NCBI GenBank assembly: GCA_963920635.1
Contig: OY987303.1
Location: forward strand, 58,180,278-58,244,277
Direction: 5' to 3'
Source: Pseudeuparius sepicola
Taxonomy: Eukaryota; Arthropoda; Insecta; Coleoptera; Anthribidae
DNA length: 64,000 nucleotides
Of this stretch, positions 1 through 12,773 are shown piece by piece. Under the pieces are notes generated by a model that had not been told where the DNA came from, did not search any database, and saw nothing but the letters and a program-made list of their open reading frames with translations. The stretch's first letter is position 1. Every line of letters begins with the position of its first letter. Position numbers and translations under genes: made by a program.

Positions 1-305
1 AAAAAAATGCGATTATACAGGGTATTCATATTTTTCTGAACTAATTAATTTTACTAACACCCTGTATCTCCGCAACTGGGAGCCTCAGAAGCTTCATGTC
101 AACCTTAAGTTTGACGGCTCATCTGCTCATGTGACACGCCAAGTTTGAAGAAAATATCTCGTATACTTGTAGAAATACTAAGGAATATGTGTATTTTTCT
201 CCAAACTTCTACGCTCTGTATAAAAAAAACTATGGCCCCTAGGAGAAAAAAATCCAAGAATACGTGGTTTCATTTTTGACCATCAGTTTAGTTACACCCT
301 GTATA

Positions 306-1126
306 CAGGGTGTTCCTAAATATCATGTACATAGGGAAGGGGGTAATTCTTTGGCTTATTTCATGACTAAAACTTCATATAAACATAGGTCCGCAAACGC
401 TTCGTTACCGATCTACAGGGTGTTGAAATTTCAAGATTTTTTTAGTTTTTTCTGTATAGCTCCTACAGTTTATGAGATATTTAGCTCAAATTTGGAATAT
501 AGGTTACGCTCTAGGGTCTACATCATCGGACATGCCAAATGGTTGTGAGAATCTACAGGGAGATATGCTCCCTTTTCTGCCACTGAACTTTTTTGCGGTG
601 CACCGCTGGTAGATTCTAAAATACAACATAAATGTCCTGTAGTTTATTCGTGTCTGCGACCGTTATCGAAAAAAAAATAAAAAACATTTTTTTGTAATTC
701 GCTACATGAAAATGAATGAAATGAACATTTTTAGTAGTTTTTGTAGCAATGATTTATTACAATACAAAAAACCTAAATAACAAACTGGCATCTCTTGCAT
801 TTCCATTCGCAAGGCCATAGATGAAATGCATCTCGGCCATTTCAGAATTCGTAAAATTTGGGCTTATTTAACCGAATTTCGAAAAAAGTCATAATAAAAA
901 TATGTTTCTTTCGCAATTTTATACCCCTGTGCAAAATTTCAAGAGCCTACTACGATTGAGCTAAATATCTCATAAACTGGAGGAGCTATAACGAAAAAAA
1001 ACTAAAAAAATCTTGAAATTTCAACACCCTGTAGATCGGTAACGAAGCGTTTGCGGACCTATGTTTATATGAAGTTTTAGTCATGAAATAAGCCAAAGAA
1101 TGTACATGGTATTTAGGAACACATTG
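306..1126. mobile_element. Fold-back Tc1/mariner-type MITE (long inverted arms)
   Basis: The left arm begins CAGGGTGTTCCTAAATATCA at 306 and the right arm ends GGAACACATTG at 1126, each next to TA. The arms (about 306-500 and 955-1126) are near-complementary, including the segment gtccgcaaacgcttcgttac. No coding capacity. CAGGGTG termini and TA flanks fit a Tc1/mariner-type mobiliser. Confidence 0.7.
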
Positions 1127-1129
1127 TAT

Positions 1130-1913
1130 AGGTAGAGTGCTGGACAATGTTTTTCATGCATAGGATGCGCGGAAAATCTTTGACGAATTTAAAATCATAA
1201 AATAGTAATAAATAGGCCCAGTGGACATGCGCATTTGCAATTTGAGGTAGTGTTTTGTGAAACTTGACACTCTTTGACAGCCATTTGACAGCGACAAACT
1301 AAGTATAACCTACCGTTGTTTGCATCATAGACGCTTTGTGGCATAATTTTTTCGATTTTCAGCTAATTATTAATAGTTTCTTCGCGTTTTAGTTGGTTGA
1401 GTGTTTTATCTAATTAAGTGATCATCTCGAATATGTTCTGCTCATTTTACACCAGAGTGTTTAAAAACGAAACGAATCAAAACGCAGCTAATTGAAAATA
1501 CGGTACCAACTCTTCTATTAAAAACCACCTAAACCATCATTTAAGTAAGTGTATTAACCTGATTGTGGTGTAAGAAACTATTAGTATCTTATTTGTTTTG
1601 GTGTTAAAGTTATAAAGGTAGATGAAAACAAGTCAAGTTCTAGCATCAGTGAAGCAAATTCTAAATAGTAGTTTGGACGAAACTAGTTTTACAAGTATAA
1701 ACGAACCTAGTTGTAGTTATCGAAGTCTTGACCAGTCCACGTTGAGGTGAACTTAATTTATTATCAATATACAAGTTTGTTTTGAGATAGTAATTCAGAA
1801 AAACAACCACTGTTTTGAATTGCGTGATCTGAAGGTCTAATGCGCATGTTCCATAGGCCCATGCGCAAATCCACAATTTGCCATAAAAAGGGACTTGTTC
1901 AGCGCTCTACCTA
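1130..1913. mobile_element. TIR element, family 'taggtagag' (uninterrupted copy)
   Basis: Starts TAGGTAGAGTGCTGGACAAT and ends with the near-complement ...TTGTTCAGCGCTCTACCTA, between TA dinucleotides. The internal sequence has no real coding frame. The same sequence recurs in reverse orientation at about 41.4-44.19 kb, where another transposon interrupts it; this copy shows the empty site (gtataacc at 1303-1310). Confidence 0.7.
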
Positions 1914-1917
1914 TATA

Positions 1918-3177
1918 CAGTGTGACCCATTCTGATGTTGGACACCCTCATAAAATCTGTAATTTGTGTCCGATTTTAGCCGTTTTTTTTTCTAAAAATA
2001 GATCACAAAAAACTCTATTTTGGCGCAAAGTTTCAGATCTTAATCTCAATTTTCAAGGCCTACTATGAATTTTTTTCTAGTAAAAAAAGACGAAAACCCT
2101 TTAGCGATTTTTTTATTTAAAATCTGACAACACAGCGTTAATCAGGACACCCTGAAACCCCCATATACCAAATTTGAATAAAAAATACACAGGGTGTTCC
2201 ATTCTGCAAGGTGTCAAAGTTGAGCAAAATAGGAATTTTACAGGCATCTGGCTAGTCAAGTGTGCCATGGAATTACTTCGAAACAGTTGGATGGTCAACA
2301 GGACCACTCACAGTGTTGGTGTACAATGATTCAATACAAAAATATACAGGGTATTTTTCTTTGGACCATCTAAAAATGCTGAATTTTTATGAACCTTTAT
2401 ACGGGTCATGAGTGCTGTGGAATCATTGAAAAAAATATTGTTAAACACAAAATTAATGTATTTCTTTACAAAATGCCAACTAACAAATAAAAACAATTTA
2501 AATTATTGGACCTTTCTCAACAAAGTCATGCTGTTTAAGATTATAAATTTTCTGTGCGTTTCCTGTTGTGGCACACCAGCCACCTTAACTGATATGAACT
2601 TACTGACTGGCAGGCTTCTGTATCTTTTAGATTTAGTTCGTTTATAGTGTGTGGAGCGCAGTGGATCGGTTTTGATTTACTCGATTTTTGACTCGTATAA
2701 TGTTCCAAAAATTCAGTAATTTCAGATGGCACAGATAAGGACACTCTGTATATTTTGTATTGAATCTTTGCACACCAACACCTTGAGTGGTCCTATTGGC
2801 CATTCAACTGTTTTGAGGGGATTCCATGGCACACTTGACTTGGCAGATGACTTTAAAATTCCTATTTTGCTCAAATTTGATACCCTGCAGAATGGAACTC
2901 CCTGTGTATTTTTGGTTCAAATTTGGTATATGGAGGTTTCAGGGTGTCCTGATTAACGCTGTGCTGTCAGATTTTAAATAAAAAAATCGCTAAAGGGTTT
3001 TCGTCTTTTTTTTACTAGAAAAAAATTCATAGTAGGCCTTGAAAATTGAGATTAAGATCTGTAACTTTGCGTCCAAATAGAGTTTTTTGTGATCTATCTT
3101 TAGAAAAAAAGCCGGCTAAAATCGGACAAAAATTACAGATTTTATGAGGGTGTCCAACATCAGAATGGGTCACACTG
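1918..3177. mobile_element. Fold-back Tc1/mariner-type element, 1.26 kb
   Basis: Begins CAGTGTGACCCATTCTGATG and ends with the exact complement at 3177, with TA on each side. The arms reach far inward: 1918-2400 matches the complement of about 2730-3177, including the gtgttggtgt and accctg segments. The centre is AT-rich. A related element lies at 24715-25852. Confidence 0.75.
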
Positions 3178-3298
3178 TATATGATCTCTGTGACTCCTAG
3201 TCTTTGTAACGGCACGAAAACTTTTTGCGTTTCGATGTCTTCACGTTCTACACATTTCTCGTTATTCGTGAATCGCCCTGTACAAAATTGTGTTGCAG

Positions 3299-6200
3299 GG
3301 ACCCCAAATAGGGGCGGTGGAGTCTCGGGTGGCGGTGGCGGCAGCTTTCGTCGTGGTGATCGCGAGGGTTCTAGAGGTGCCGTCTTCATCAGTCAAACCA
3401 GCACCGTCACAGAGGCACCCAGCGACGATATCGACGATATGGATATTGAGCTGCCCAGGGTCACTCAGTAAGTCATCCGTCATTAATTATATGAGTTTGG
3501 GTTGGGTTTTTCGCCACCAAGCTGGTTAAAACACAACTTTTTCAAGTTGCCTGGAAAATTAATAAATTCTTAACAGTAAATGAACTAAACTTTGAACTTG
3601 TAACTCAAAAAATATCTTCAACAAATTTGTTTTCTGAGCTGACGGAGAATAAATCTTCCTCCTTTCTCAAAGATCATAGATCAGATTAATAAATTCAGGT
3701 TAAAATGTCATGACAACAGAAACAATGGCCTAGCCACCTGTCTGATATTGAACCCTGTGTTCTATCTAATTATCTATACTAACTTCTCTTTGAATAAGTG
3801 GCAGTAATATTTTACTGAATTCCACTGAACATTCAGCAACACAGTTGTCTGTATTTCCTAGAATAAATGCTGATTCTTTAATTTTTCGTCTATTTCCTAC
3901 TTCTTCTTTGAGAAGTGGTTTGGATCTATCCCACAAAATCCTATGATTGTTATTAAAAGAGTGCTCACATATTTTCGACTTCGAAATTTGATTTTGCCTG
4001 ATATAATTTTTATGTTCTTTTAAGCCAACGTTAAATGGCCTACAAGTTTTACCAACATAGAACTTTCCACATTCGCAAGGAATTTTATAAATGCAATTTT
4101 TTTTAACTTTGTACCTCATTAAATTTTTTGGTTTTAAAACTGTTCTGACATTAAAACGATTGCCTATGCGTTTTAGCTTATCTGATAGTAAATAATACAA
4201 TAATTACATTTACTGGTCGGTCCTCCAGATTTATTTCTCTAATTCTAATAATATTTTTACTTTGTTGGCAATCCTGAAAAACTTGCACAACAAATTCAGT
4301 AGGATAACTATTCTTCTCAAGAATATGTTTTATATGTTTAATTTCCTCCTCAAATTTGGTGTTATTAGAACAAATCTTTTTAGCCATGTCATATAAACTT
4401 TTAATTACTCCTTTTTAACACTAATATGATGATTGGAGTTAAAATGGAGATATCTATTATTAGTACGTGTTGGTTTTCTATAGACACTAGTTTATATACT
4501 AGCTGATTTCAGTATATATTCAGTTTATAAAATTTAATAATGAATTTAAATCATCTACTCCATGTTCCCATATAACAAATATGCCAACTACATATCTCCA
4601 CCAAACATTAGGTTGGTGAACATATCTAGTCTACTCATTTTGTTCAAAATCAGTTTTTGTCCTGGACGATAACAATATGGTCCAAACTTATGCATTTTCA
4701 ACACTCTCTGGACTGAGATCCATGATATTTGCAAATATCTCGAATAGGATGTCCCGGATTTTCCACGAAGTATTCTCAGTTAAAACATGTCGTGGTTTAT
4801 TTATCTTTTCTTTATTTTTTAAACTTCCAGTAATTCTCAACCAGAAACAAAAAAAGACATAATAAGTAAGTTTGGTCTATATCTCCAAAACGCGACATTC
4901 ATTTGTTTTTCTGAATACACACACAGCTAAAATCCAAAATTAAAAACAAAAAAAGTTAAGGGGGGGGGTAGAATGTTATATGAATAACCTTGTACCTACA
5001 TACAGATTCATTAATTCCAAAACAGTATTTTAATTCACATAATGGTCTGAGCCACATACTTCTTCCATGTATATGTATATATGGTAATTTCGCGTTATCT
5101 GAAACAAATCTACCTATAAAAACTTTGTTAACATGCTATAAAACTGCGATAGTCATGCATGACAAAGACAACTTGTTACAAAAGACTATAAATTGTGGTT
5201 TCTTGTAGTGTTGGTATTGATCCAGATTCCATTAACTCCTTATTTTCTTACGACTGACTCCATTCTTTATCCGAATTTCCTGTTTGGTTTTCTTATATCT
5301 ACCGATCAAGTTAACGTTATAAAAAAAATATTTTCAGGTTAACCGACGCACATAAAAACGCAATTCGAGCCATCAGGAAGATCAAATACTTCGTGGCTCG
5401 AAGGAAATTTCAGCAAGCGAGAAAACCATACGACGTCCGCGACGTCATTGAACAATACAGTCAGGGACATTTAAACATGATGGTCAGGATAAAAGTAAGC
5501 ACAAAATTCCTTCTTATTTCTTAAAGATACAACCAATCATATTGGCAACCGGGATCTGCTCGATACATACATCGTCTTGCCAAAATTGGTCCGTTTGCAC
5601 TGTCACAAATTATGCAGCGGTTGGGCTATTATCAGTATTAAAAAGTTGAAAAAATCGCGACGTCCTTTCACATCCAAGTGTCGTGTTGTCGTGATTGGAC
5701 ATCCAAGCATCGTATTGTTTGTCGGATGCGCCAGAAAATTAAGAGACCAATATTTTTATACTCTTTCTTTAGCATAAATTCTTTTTCAGGAGTTACAAAG
5801 GAGACTAGACCAGACTCTCGGCAAGCCAGGCAGCTACCTAGCCGGAATAGACAGGGTGGGCAATGTCAAGCCTATGACCGTAGGGGCCAGATTATACAGG
5901 GTGGAACAACAGGTACGTGGCTTCGTTCATTTTAACCTCAGAGAAATAACCAAGGATAGAGGGAGTAGAACAAAAAGTAAACAAAGCCAACATCTTTTTG
6001 AGTGTTGCCGCGTACTCCATTGTTTACAGCATTTCATTTCAAAATAGAAGGGTTTAAAAATGGGATTCAATGAAGGCACACCTCCCATAACGCTAAATTA
6101 ACAAATGTAGTTATTAATTTCTTGTATGTAACAGTTTTAAACTAAAATTAAATTGCGCTGTAATTATAGTAGCTAATTATCACTTTAATAAAATCGTCAC

Positions 6201-8393
6201 AGATACCTCAAACCGCCCGACATGGCAACGCTGCTTTTGCTGCCGCGGGCGCCTCGTCCGTTAACTCAGCGATATTTGTTTTGTGTATGCCCAGCATGTC
6301 AAGTTTTCCGATTGTTTACGTATGGATTTTTCCCGTTTTTAATTGTTTTTCTGTTAATTTAAAGGCTATTTATTAGTATTTAGGATATAGTGACTGATTT
6401 TGTATACAATGGGATGCAGAAAGTGTGTGGTATGTGGCTAAATTTATATTTCTCAGGACATAACCTATATCAGGTAAACTTTGTACACACGCAAGAACGT
6501 TAAACCAGACAGGATAGCTCAATCACGCGAATCTGTCCGCCGAGCCGCCCGACGTGATGACGTCACAGTTAGACGTACTGCGTAAACTCGCACGAAACAC
6601 CCAATCGCGCGCTTCAGAAAGCGACTTGTGCTTTTTTTTAAGTTCATAAAAACAAAAAGTGAGCTTTAGATACTTTTGCTTTATCGGATTTATTTTTTAA
6701 GGATTGTAAACAAGAAATCAATAAAGTTCACTCTTGTTTTTTGAACATGAATTTTTTATGACAATTTCTCCAACCAATACGAGAAAAACGCGCATTATTG
6801 CAGCAAATGTGTTTTCAGAAGGTGCGAATTTTGCCTTAAATAGTTTTTATTATGGCACACAGATTATAATATATTTTACAGAATTATTCTGTTAATAATT
6901 GTGCGCCTCCTTTGATTACTTTGATTTTGAAGAGCATTTATGCATTATGATATTTACATTATACTTAATATGTGAATGGTGAGTCAATAATAAAAAAATA
7001 TAACACTGATAAAATGCACCAAGACAAATTAAAACACAGTTGAAAACATAGGTAGTCATTTATTTATTCATAATTCATAAATATTCTAAACTATAAAAGG
7101 CATGTTAACTTCTTTTTTAAAAACTTCATCTGATTCCTGAATAATTGCTTGTTGGGGAATTCCAATTTCAGTAAGTGTCGCTGGGGAAGAACTGCCTTCT
7201 AATTTTGCAGTTTCTCCACTTTCTATTGCAGACAAATCAACAAGTAATTTTTCTATTTCTTCCTTTCTTTGTCTTTCGGTAAGTCTATCAGAACGTGATG
7301 TATTAGTTGTTGCCGAGGTTGTTGCAGTAATAGTTTTTGTGGAAGGTATTTTTAATGTATATAGGAACTGCGTTTTTTTTTAATGCTTTCTTAAAGGTAA
7401 GCCTTAAATTAAAAAATATATATAAATATTTATATTCTTGCACTTTTTAGATCGCTAGCTAGCAAAGAAAATTTTACTTACCTAATAATTCATTTCGAAG
7501 ATCTCTTTCGTAGTCATTGTCTACAAAATGTTGTGAACATATATGGCTAGTGTTAGGGTTGAATTTGTCTTTTCTTTTGCACCTTGATATCAACTCATCA
7601 CTTTGTATAGTTTTAGAGAAAAGGTCCTTTGGTTTTGGAAAAGCGTGAAATATGATATTCTGCCCAGTTTGGGCTTTTGTAGCATAAGTGTTATTACACC
7701 CATATACGGCATACCTTGTTCCCTCTGGCCTAGTCCCCGGCATATTTTCGTGAATAGGACTATTCTGTAAAGTAGTATATTATCAACATCGTACTTTTAT
7801 TATTAATATTATATGTCAAGAAATGCTCACCTTCCCTTCTGTAGAAATTCAAGTATCAGGCTCTTAGTGTCTCTGAATAATAATAAACACGGCACAAAAA
7901 TCAAATAAAAACAACACACAGGCACACTTTATAACAGGTAAAACTCAAAAAACTCACAATAATAAAGTAAAACCGAAAGAAATACGATAGAAAACTAGAA
8001 AAACAAAGGTAAACAACGGGCGTACCATGTAACCTTCACCTAACGACGTCTAACGGTGACGTCACGCACTCGGTGGGCGCCGCGAACATTACACCATTCA
8101 GATTGAGCTATCCTGTCTGGTTTAACGTTCTTGGTACACACGGGCCTAATGTTTGTTTACTTCGGTAAATTTGCATAAGATGTTGGTTGACTACAAACGT
8201 ATGTATTTCGAGGCTGTTGCTCCCTCTATCCTTGGTTATTTCTCTGAGATTTTAACTTTGTCGGTGCCTAGCAGAGCGCTTTTTGCAGCTAGGGAATATG
8301 GATAAGAAGATAGACACGCTGACGCACATTTTGAACACGATAATCGTGCAACAGAACCAAATCATGGTGAAGGCCCAGGGTGACGACGTGTGA
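3299..8393 (+). CDS. KCNQ: KCNQ-type voltage-gated potassium channel, C-terminal exons (5' part off window)
   Basis: Four coding exons join in frame: 3299-3467, 5338-5494, 5790-5912 and 8289-8393 (stop TGA at 8391). They encode the cytoplasmic tail of a KCNQ (Kv7) channel, a slow non-inactivating potassium channel of the plasma membrane. Exon 2 carries the helix B/C block, with [20 protein letters not shown] then [19 protein letters not shown], which is diagnostic of the family. In KCNQ channels helix B binds calmodulin and helix C is next to the assembly domain. Exon 3 continues with [19 protein letters not shown] and [11 protein letters not shown]. Exon 4 is a short heptad helix ([15 protein letters not shown]) matching the tetramerisation coiled coil. 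The sequence is closer to vertebrate KCNQ1 than to KCNQ2-5. Exon 1, a Gly-rich linker followed by acidic [11 protein letters not shown], is less conserved and its 3299 acceptor is the least certain boundary. The membrane domain lies left of the window. The 34-residue last exon gives a short C-terminus; longer alternative ends are possible. Confidence 0.95.
3766..4387 (-). mobile_element. Penelope-like retroelement remnant (end of RT plus GIY-YIG endonuclease)
   Basis: Two overlapping minus-strand frames inside a KCNQ intron. The upstream frame (4387-4178) resembles the end of a Penelope-like reverse transcriptase ([20 protein letters not shown]). The downstream frame (4200-3766) has [16 protein letters not shown], then [20 protein letters not shown] and LKEHK. 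That is the GIY-YIG-type endonuclease pattern of Penelope-like elements, here with CIY and YVG for GIY and YIG. A frameshift near 4190 separates the two parts and the N-terminal RT is missing, so the copy is dead. Family knowledge: these elements encode an RT joined to a GIY-YIG nuclease. The exact clade cannot be set by eye. Confidence 0.8.
5338..5494 (+). CDS. KCNQ: KCNQ exon encoding helix B and helix C
   Basis: 157-nt exon between a ttttcag acceptor and a gtaagc donor. Its first base completes the CA|G codon left by the 3467 donor. It encodes [17 protein letters not shown] onward to MMVRIK. This is the strongest single piece of evidence for the KCNQ call. Confidence 0.96.
6492..8133 (-). 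mobile_element. P-superfamily-like DNA transposon with 33-bp TIRs, 9-bp duplication and THAP exon
   Basis: A perfect 33-bp terminal inverted repeat bounds this 1.64-kb element: 6492-6524 (starting CAAGAACGTTAAACCAGACA) and 8101-8133. The directly repeated flanks are gtacacacg at 6483-6491 and 8134-8142. Similarity continues inward on both sides with tgacgtcac...ttagacgt. Inside, on the minus strand, are a THAP-like exon and a second open stretch. THAP-type DNA binding with TIRs starting CA and a duplication of about 8 bp points to the P superfamily. The catalytic domain is missing, so this is a non-autonomous derivative. It sits in the KCNQ intron 5913-8288. Confidence 0.8.
7086..7743 (-). 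pseudogene. THAP-domain protein fragment of the transposon, two exons
   Basis: Exon 1 (7743 down to about 7488) begins [18 protein letters not shown] and contains FHAFPKP and the THAP signature ICSQHF. It ends at a good donor, TTATTAG|GTAAGT. An acceptor near 7373 leads to a second open stretch with [19 protein letters not shown] that runs to a stop near 7086, but the two join in a shifted frame. The first zinc cysteine of the C2CH motif is Tyr in RYAVYGC, and the conserved Trp is not seen. The zinc site is therefore probably not functional. THAP domains bind DNA. This one belongs to the surrounding transposon rather than to a host gene. Confidence 0.65.
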
Positions 8394-8492
8394 AACTGAG
8401 AAATTGGCGAACGCGTTACTATCATACGGGGTGTCCCGGAAATAAACCTCGGGGATACCCTGTATAAACCCGAACAGCAATAATAGTTATTT

Positions 8493-9110
8493 ATGTACCA
8501 AGGCACTGAAGTTCAACTTTTTATGACTCATGTGGAGTTTAGTTGCTGAGGCCTCTGGCCGAGGCAAATAAACCACATGAGTCATAAAAAGAACTTCAGT
8601 GCCGAGGTACATATTATATTTTTCTTGAAATCAGAAAAAAAAAGTTTTATTAGGCAAGAAAATAATAATAAGGGATCACCCGTCCACGAACCGACTACGC
8701 GCGGCGTTGCTTGACTTTACCGATCGCTCTACCTAGGACAAGTATAATGATGTACGGCACCTTCTGACAGAAAAACCAAACTGCTGCTTCTTGTGCAGCC
8801 GACACAACAAATCTATTGATTTTCAAATTTACTAAAATATGTATACTGAAGGATTGCGCTTCTATAGGAAACAATTTCGCAATGTGTACGAAAAGTTAAA
8901 TGAGCCTTTATCGGCCGGGTTTTGAATATTTGGTCACTTTTGACGGGCGATTTCTCCGCGTCTGACGTTTGATGTTTACATCTCGCCAAGGCCTACTTAT
9001 TGAAAAAATCGTACAATAATGGGCTACATTATTGTACGATTTCTGTGCTTTTAATGACGATTTTGGGACATTTTAATGCCGATTTCAAGAAAATAAATTT
9101 ATCGATGGAG
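8493..9110. repeat. Repeat unit with 120-bp palindrome (first copy)
   Basis: A 120-bp imperfect palindrome (8493-8612) starts tgtaccaaggcactgaagtt, has GGCCTCTGGCCGAGGC at its centre and ends ttcagtgccgaggtaca. It is followed by about 480 bp of conserved sequence that reappears inverted at 34.08-34.58 kb and again at 34.73-35.15 kb. No coding frame seen. Confidence 0.75.
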
Positions 9111-9349
9111 AATTTTTTGTTTGCATAAGATAATGCTAACAGCCTCTATCGCAAAAGATACCTATAGGAGGGTATTCTTACATTTTACCCCAAAAGGTTC
9201 CAACTCTTTATTGTTAGGTAGGATGCCCAAAATATTTTGAAATTTTCTTCCGAACGGAATATGCAATGTTTTCCATCCACAGAGTTTAGATATCCTGTAA
9301 ATACATATCTACATTTGTAATGTTTTAAAATAACATTGCTTCAAAATGC

Positions 9350-9900
9350 CAGGACTGGTATGTATAGTATTAAATGAACTCACTTGGAACACAGTGATAT
9401 ACCTACGGGGCGTGATCTATTTCATAGCATTTACCACGCTCTGCTACTGGTAAAAATACCAGACTTATCAGCGGAAATCACCCGAATAAAATTCAAAGGT
9501 TTTTATGCGGTCGACGTCGACCTAGTCAAGGAGGCAGCCAATAAGAAAGCGAGCGTAGCGATTTGATTGGTCGTCGTTTCGGAGCAGGTGTCGACGTGGC
9601 CAGTTAGGCCAGTATAACCAGTGCCGTGCGCGGAAATAAGGATTGCGCTTTATTTTACGGATTTTGGTTTTGTGTATAGATTTTTGTATGGTGTTGTTTT
9701 GTGTGTAACAAAATCATTGCTTTGCTTTGGTTTGAATTATTTCAAAGTTTATTTTATTCTTTTTTAGAGCATTAAATAAAATTTTTATAATATTATTAAG
9801 GGCCGCGCGCCGCCTTAAGACTCGGCCTTGTTTTACAAAGCAAACGCCGCCCAAGCGTTTTTATGCTGTTCCAAGTGACTTCATTTAGGTATACCATACC
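9350..9900. repeat. Fold-back repeat, about 550 bp
   Basis: tattaaatgaactcacttgg near 9370 is near-complementary to ccaagtgacttcatttaggt near 9876. The interior includes a GC-richer stretch (gccgcgcgccgcc). A 60-residue frame at 9384-9566 lies inside and resembles no family I know, so I do not call it a gene. Confidence 0.45.
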
Positions 9901-10533
9901 TACTTATTTTTACTACAAAAAGGCATTACCTACTATTCAAATAATTAAACAGTTAATTAACACAAAATAAGGATAAAGGTAAAATTGGGCACAGTATTAT
10001 TAAATCGCAGTATAATATGGATTACCTACCTATTTTATGAAAAGATATAAATCTAGATTTTTAGTATTAAGTAGGTACTTATTCTAGTAAATAATTAAGT
10101 GTAGAGTGTAGTACATTATAGTACCATAGAAATCTACACTGCTATTGATTAGACGATATCTACGTCACTACGTCATGCGATTTTGGGCAATAAAATTTTA
10201 TAATAGTAATAATGATAACATTAATAATATTATATACGTCACCAACAAAAGAATCTTCTTTATCAAACCTATTTCTACAGCGTGTTTCACTATTTTCAGA
10301 AGTAAATAATTACGGGTATTTTAAATATTCCTGTATCAACTGCTTTGTTTTTATCGTAACTAACGAAAAGTTTCTATTTTGAGCGTTGACTGCTTTAAGA
10401 TTTTATTAATGTTAAGTACAGGGGGCTGTTTTGAGTAGTAATGTGGATTGAGGTTCAAACCTTTCATATACAGGGTGGATCATTTTTAATGTCAGATCCC
10501 GAATCCCACAAGATGTTACAGTATTTTTGAATA

Positions 10534-11709
10534 CAGGGTGATTCAGTTTTATTCTGGGACATTTCAACAGGTGATAGAAAACCAAAAAATAACCGCATTT
10601 TCTTTTATAAACTATATAATTTTAAGGCCTTATTAAAAAGTTACAGAGTGTTAAAGTTTTAATTAACATGTGGTCTTTATTGAATATTTACCAAACTGTT
10701 GAGATATTTAAGTCATATTTGGTACACGTTATAACGGCATGGGTTAGCAGAAAACCTGTTAATATCAAACACCTTGAGCAACCAGTGGCGTAGAAGTAGG
10801 TAATTAGTAAAATTGTTTTTAGAAAAAAAAAAGAACCACCTTGTATGGCAATAAAATGTATTCAATTGCCTATGTAAATTTTAATTTTAAACAAAAATGC
10901 CCTCTTGGTAATTTGTTGCATGTGTCTTGGTTTCGTGGCAAATTTGATTTTGTTGTATTATTTCGGGGTATTTCTGAAAAATTATCTAAAAAATTTGCTC
11001 CACAAGTATCACTTAAAGTGGAAATAATGTGTTTGCTACTTGAAATAAAGAAACTTTTTCTAATAAACTTACCTATTTAAGGCTATACTTTTGAATATAC
11101 AGGGTCTAATACATTTAAGGAAGATACAATTAATGTTACGCTCTGTATCTTGAAAATTAAAACCTTGAATGGGTAAGTTTATTGGGAAAAGTTACTGTAT
11201 TTAAAGTAAGAAACACATTTTTTCTGCTTTGAGTGTTACTTATGGAGCGAAGTTTTAAGTTAATTTTTCAGAAGTACCCCAAATAATACGAAAAAATCAA
11301 ATTTGCTATGAAACCATGACACATATGAAAAAATGCTAAGAGAACGTTTTTGTTTACAATTAAAATTTACCTAAGAAACTGAATACATTTTATTGCTACA
11401 AAAGGTGGTTCATTTTTTTCTAAAAACAATTATACTAATGTCCCACTTCTACGCCACTGGTTATTCAAGGTGTTTGATATTAACAGGTTTTATGCTAACC
11501 CATGCCGTTATAACGTGTACCAAATATGACTTAAATATCTCAACTAGTTTGGTAAATATTCAATAAATTCCACATATTTGTTACAAATCTAACACCCTGT
11601 AACTTTTTTATAAGGCCTTAAAATGATATAGTTTATAGAAGAAAGTGCGGTTATTTTTTGGTTTTCTATCACCTGTTGAAGTGTCACAGAATAAAACTGA
11701 ATCACCCTG
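10534..11709. mobile_element. Fold-back Tc1/mariner-type element, 1.18 kb
   Basis: Begins CAGGGTGATTCAGTTTTATT and ends with its complement ...AAAACTGAATCACCCTG, next to TA. The arms extend inward over several hundred bases (shared cacctgttga, aaggcctta and gtgtttgatattaacaggtt segments). Short frames inside are not gene-like. Confidence 0.75.
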
Positions 11710-12558
11710 TATACTTAAATTGGGTTGTTGGAAAACTTTTTGTAGTGTCGGGTACTGCATTAAAAATGAAACGGAATTTCTCCCCCGAAAACAAACACCC
11801 CACAAGAATATCATCGACAATCTGATTATATGAGGTTGTAATAATTTGTAATAATAGTTTTATAATACACACAACAAATAAAATAGCTAGTTTTAGCCAT
11901 TAAATAAATGATATTACGGAATTGCCGGTAACTTAAGAGACCAAAGCGATATTTTCTAACCGTACGTAGATCACTGTAAATCTATGCCCGTTTGGTTGTT
12001 GTTACATAAGAATATTTCAAGAAAGATTCCTACACGTTTTGAAAATATAAAAAGGCTTTGAAGAAACTTTCTTCATCTACAATTTTACGCTGAGTGCCTA
12101 GATAATCTGTGATTTCTACTTTTTTATGTTTAGTTCTAAATATTCAGATGTCTTGGGAGAAATATTAAAAAATATATCAAGATTTATTATCAACGAATTG
12201 GTGAATTTTAGACTGAGTAAATTAAGACCAAGAAGAAGAATAGCAATAACGTTATGCTTTGTGATTTCTTTTATAAATATACTATACCCGCCTAAGATAC
12301 AGCAATTAGAAAAATAAAGATTATTTGGGAAATTTAATTTTTCCTTTTTTTGGTACAGCTACTATACTTTTTCTTGAAGGCGGCTGTTCTTTAAAACTGT
12401 ATTGTTATTCTTCTTTTGAAGTGGATGTTAATTAAGAATGACATAGAAACATAAGAAATTTAAACATATCCAAGATACTGAAAGAACCAATGATTTATAA
12501 CTTTTTTCACTGTTCTTCTCTTGTTTATTCCACAGGGTAAACTATTTTGCACATTGTA

Positions 12559-12773
12559 CAGGGTTTCGTTTCCTTTCAGAATTAATAGATAGAAAAAAAG
12601 TTTCGTACAAAAGTTACTTGGTGTTCTACGCTAATTTTGCAACACCCTGTATATACCAAAACTTAGAAAATAGGAAGTACCCTTGATTGTAAACAACTTT
12701 TGTACAAAACCATTTCCTTCTCTCTTTATCCTGAAAAGTTATAAGGAAACGGAAAATATAACCAATCACCCTG
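12559..12773. mobile_element. Small MITE, about 215 bp
   Basis: Starts CAGGGTTTCGTTTCCTTTCAG, ends ...AGGAAACGGAAAATATAACCAATCACCCTG, and both ends abut TA. The two halves are imperfect complements, with cttttgtac near the middle of each arm. An inner accctgtata suggests a nested end. Confidence 0.5.

Noticed and set aside
264..548. 94-codon open frame
   Set aside because: Lies entirely in the arm of a fold-back MITE and in flanking element ends; no protein family pattern.
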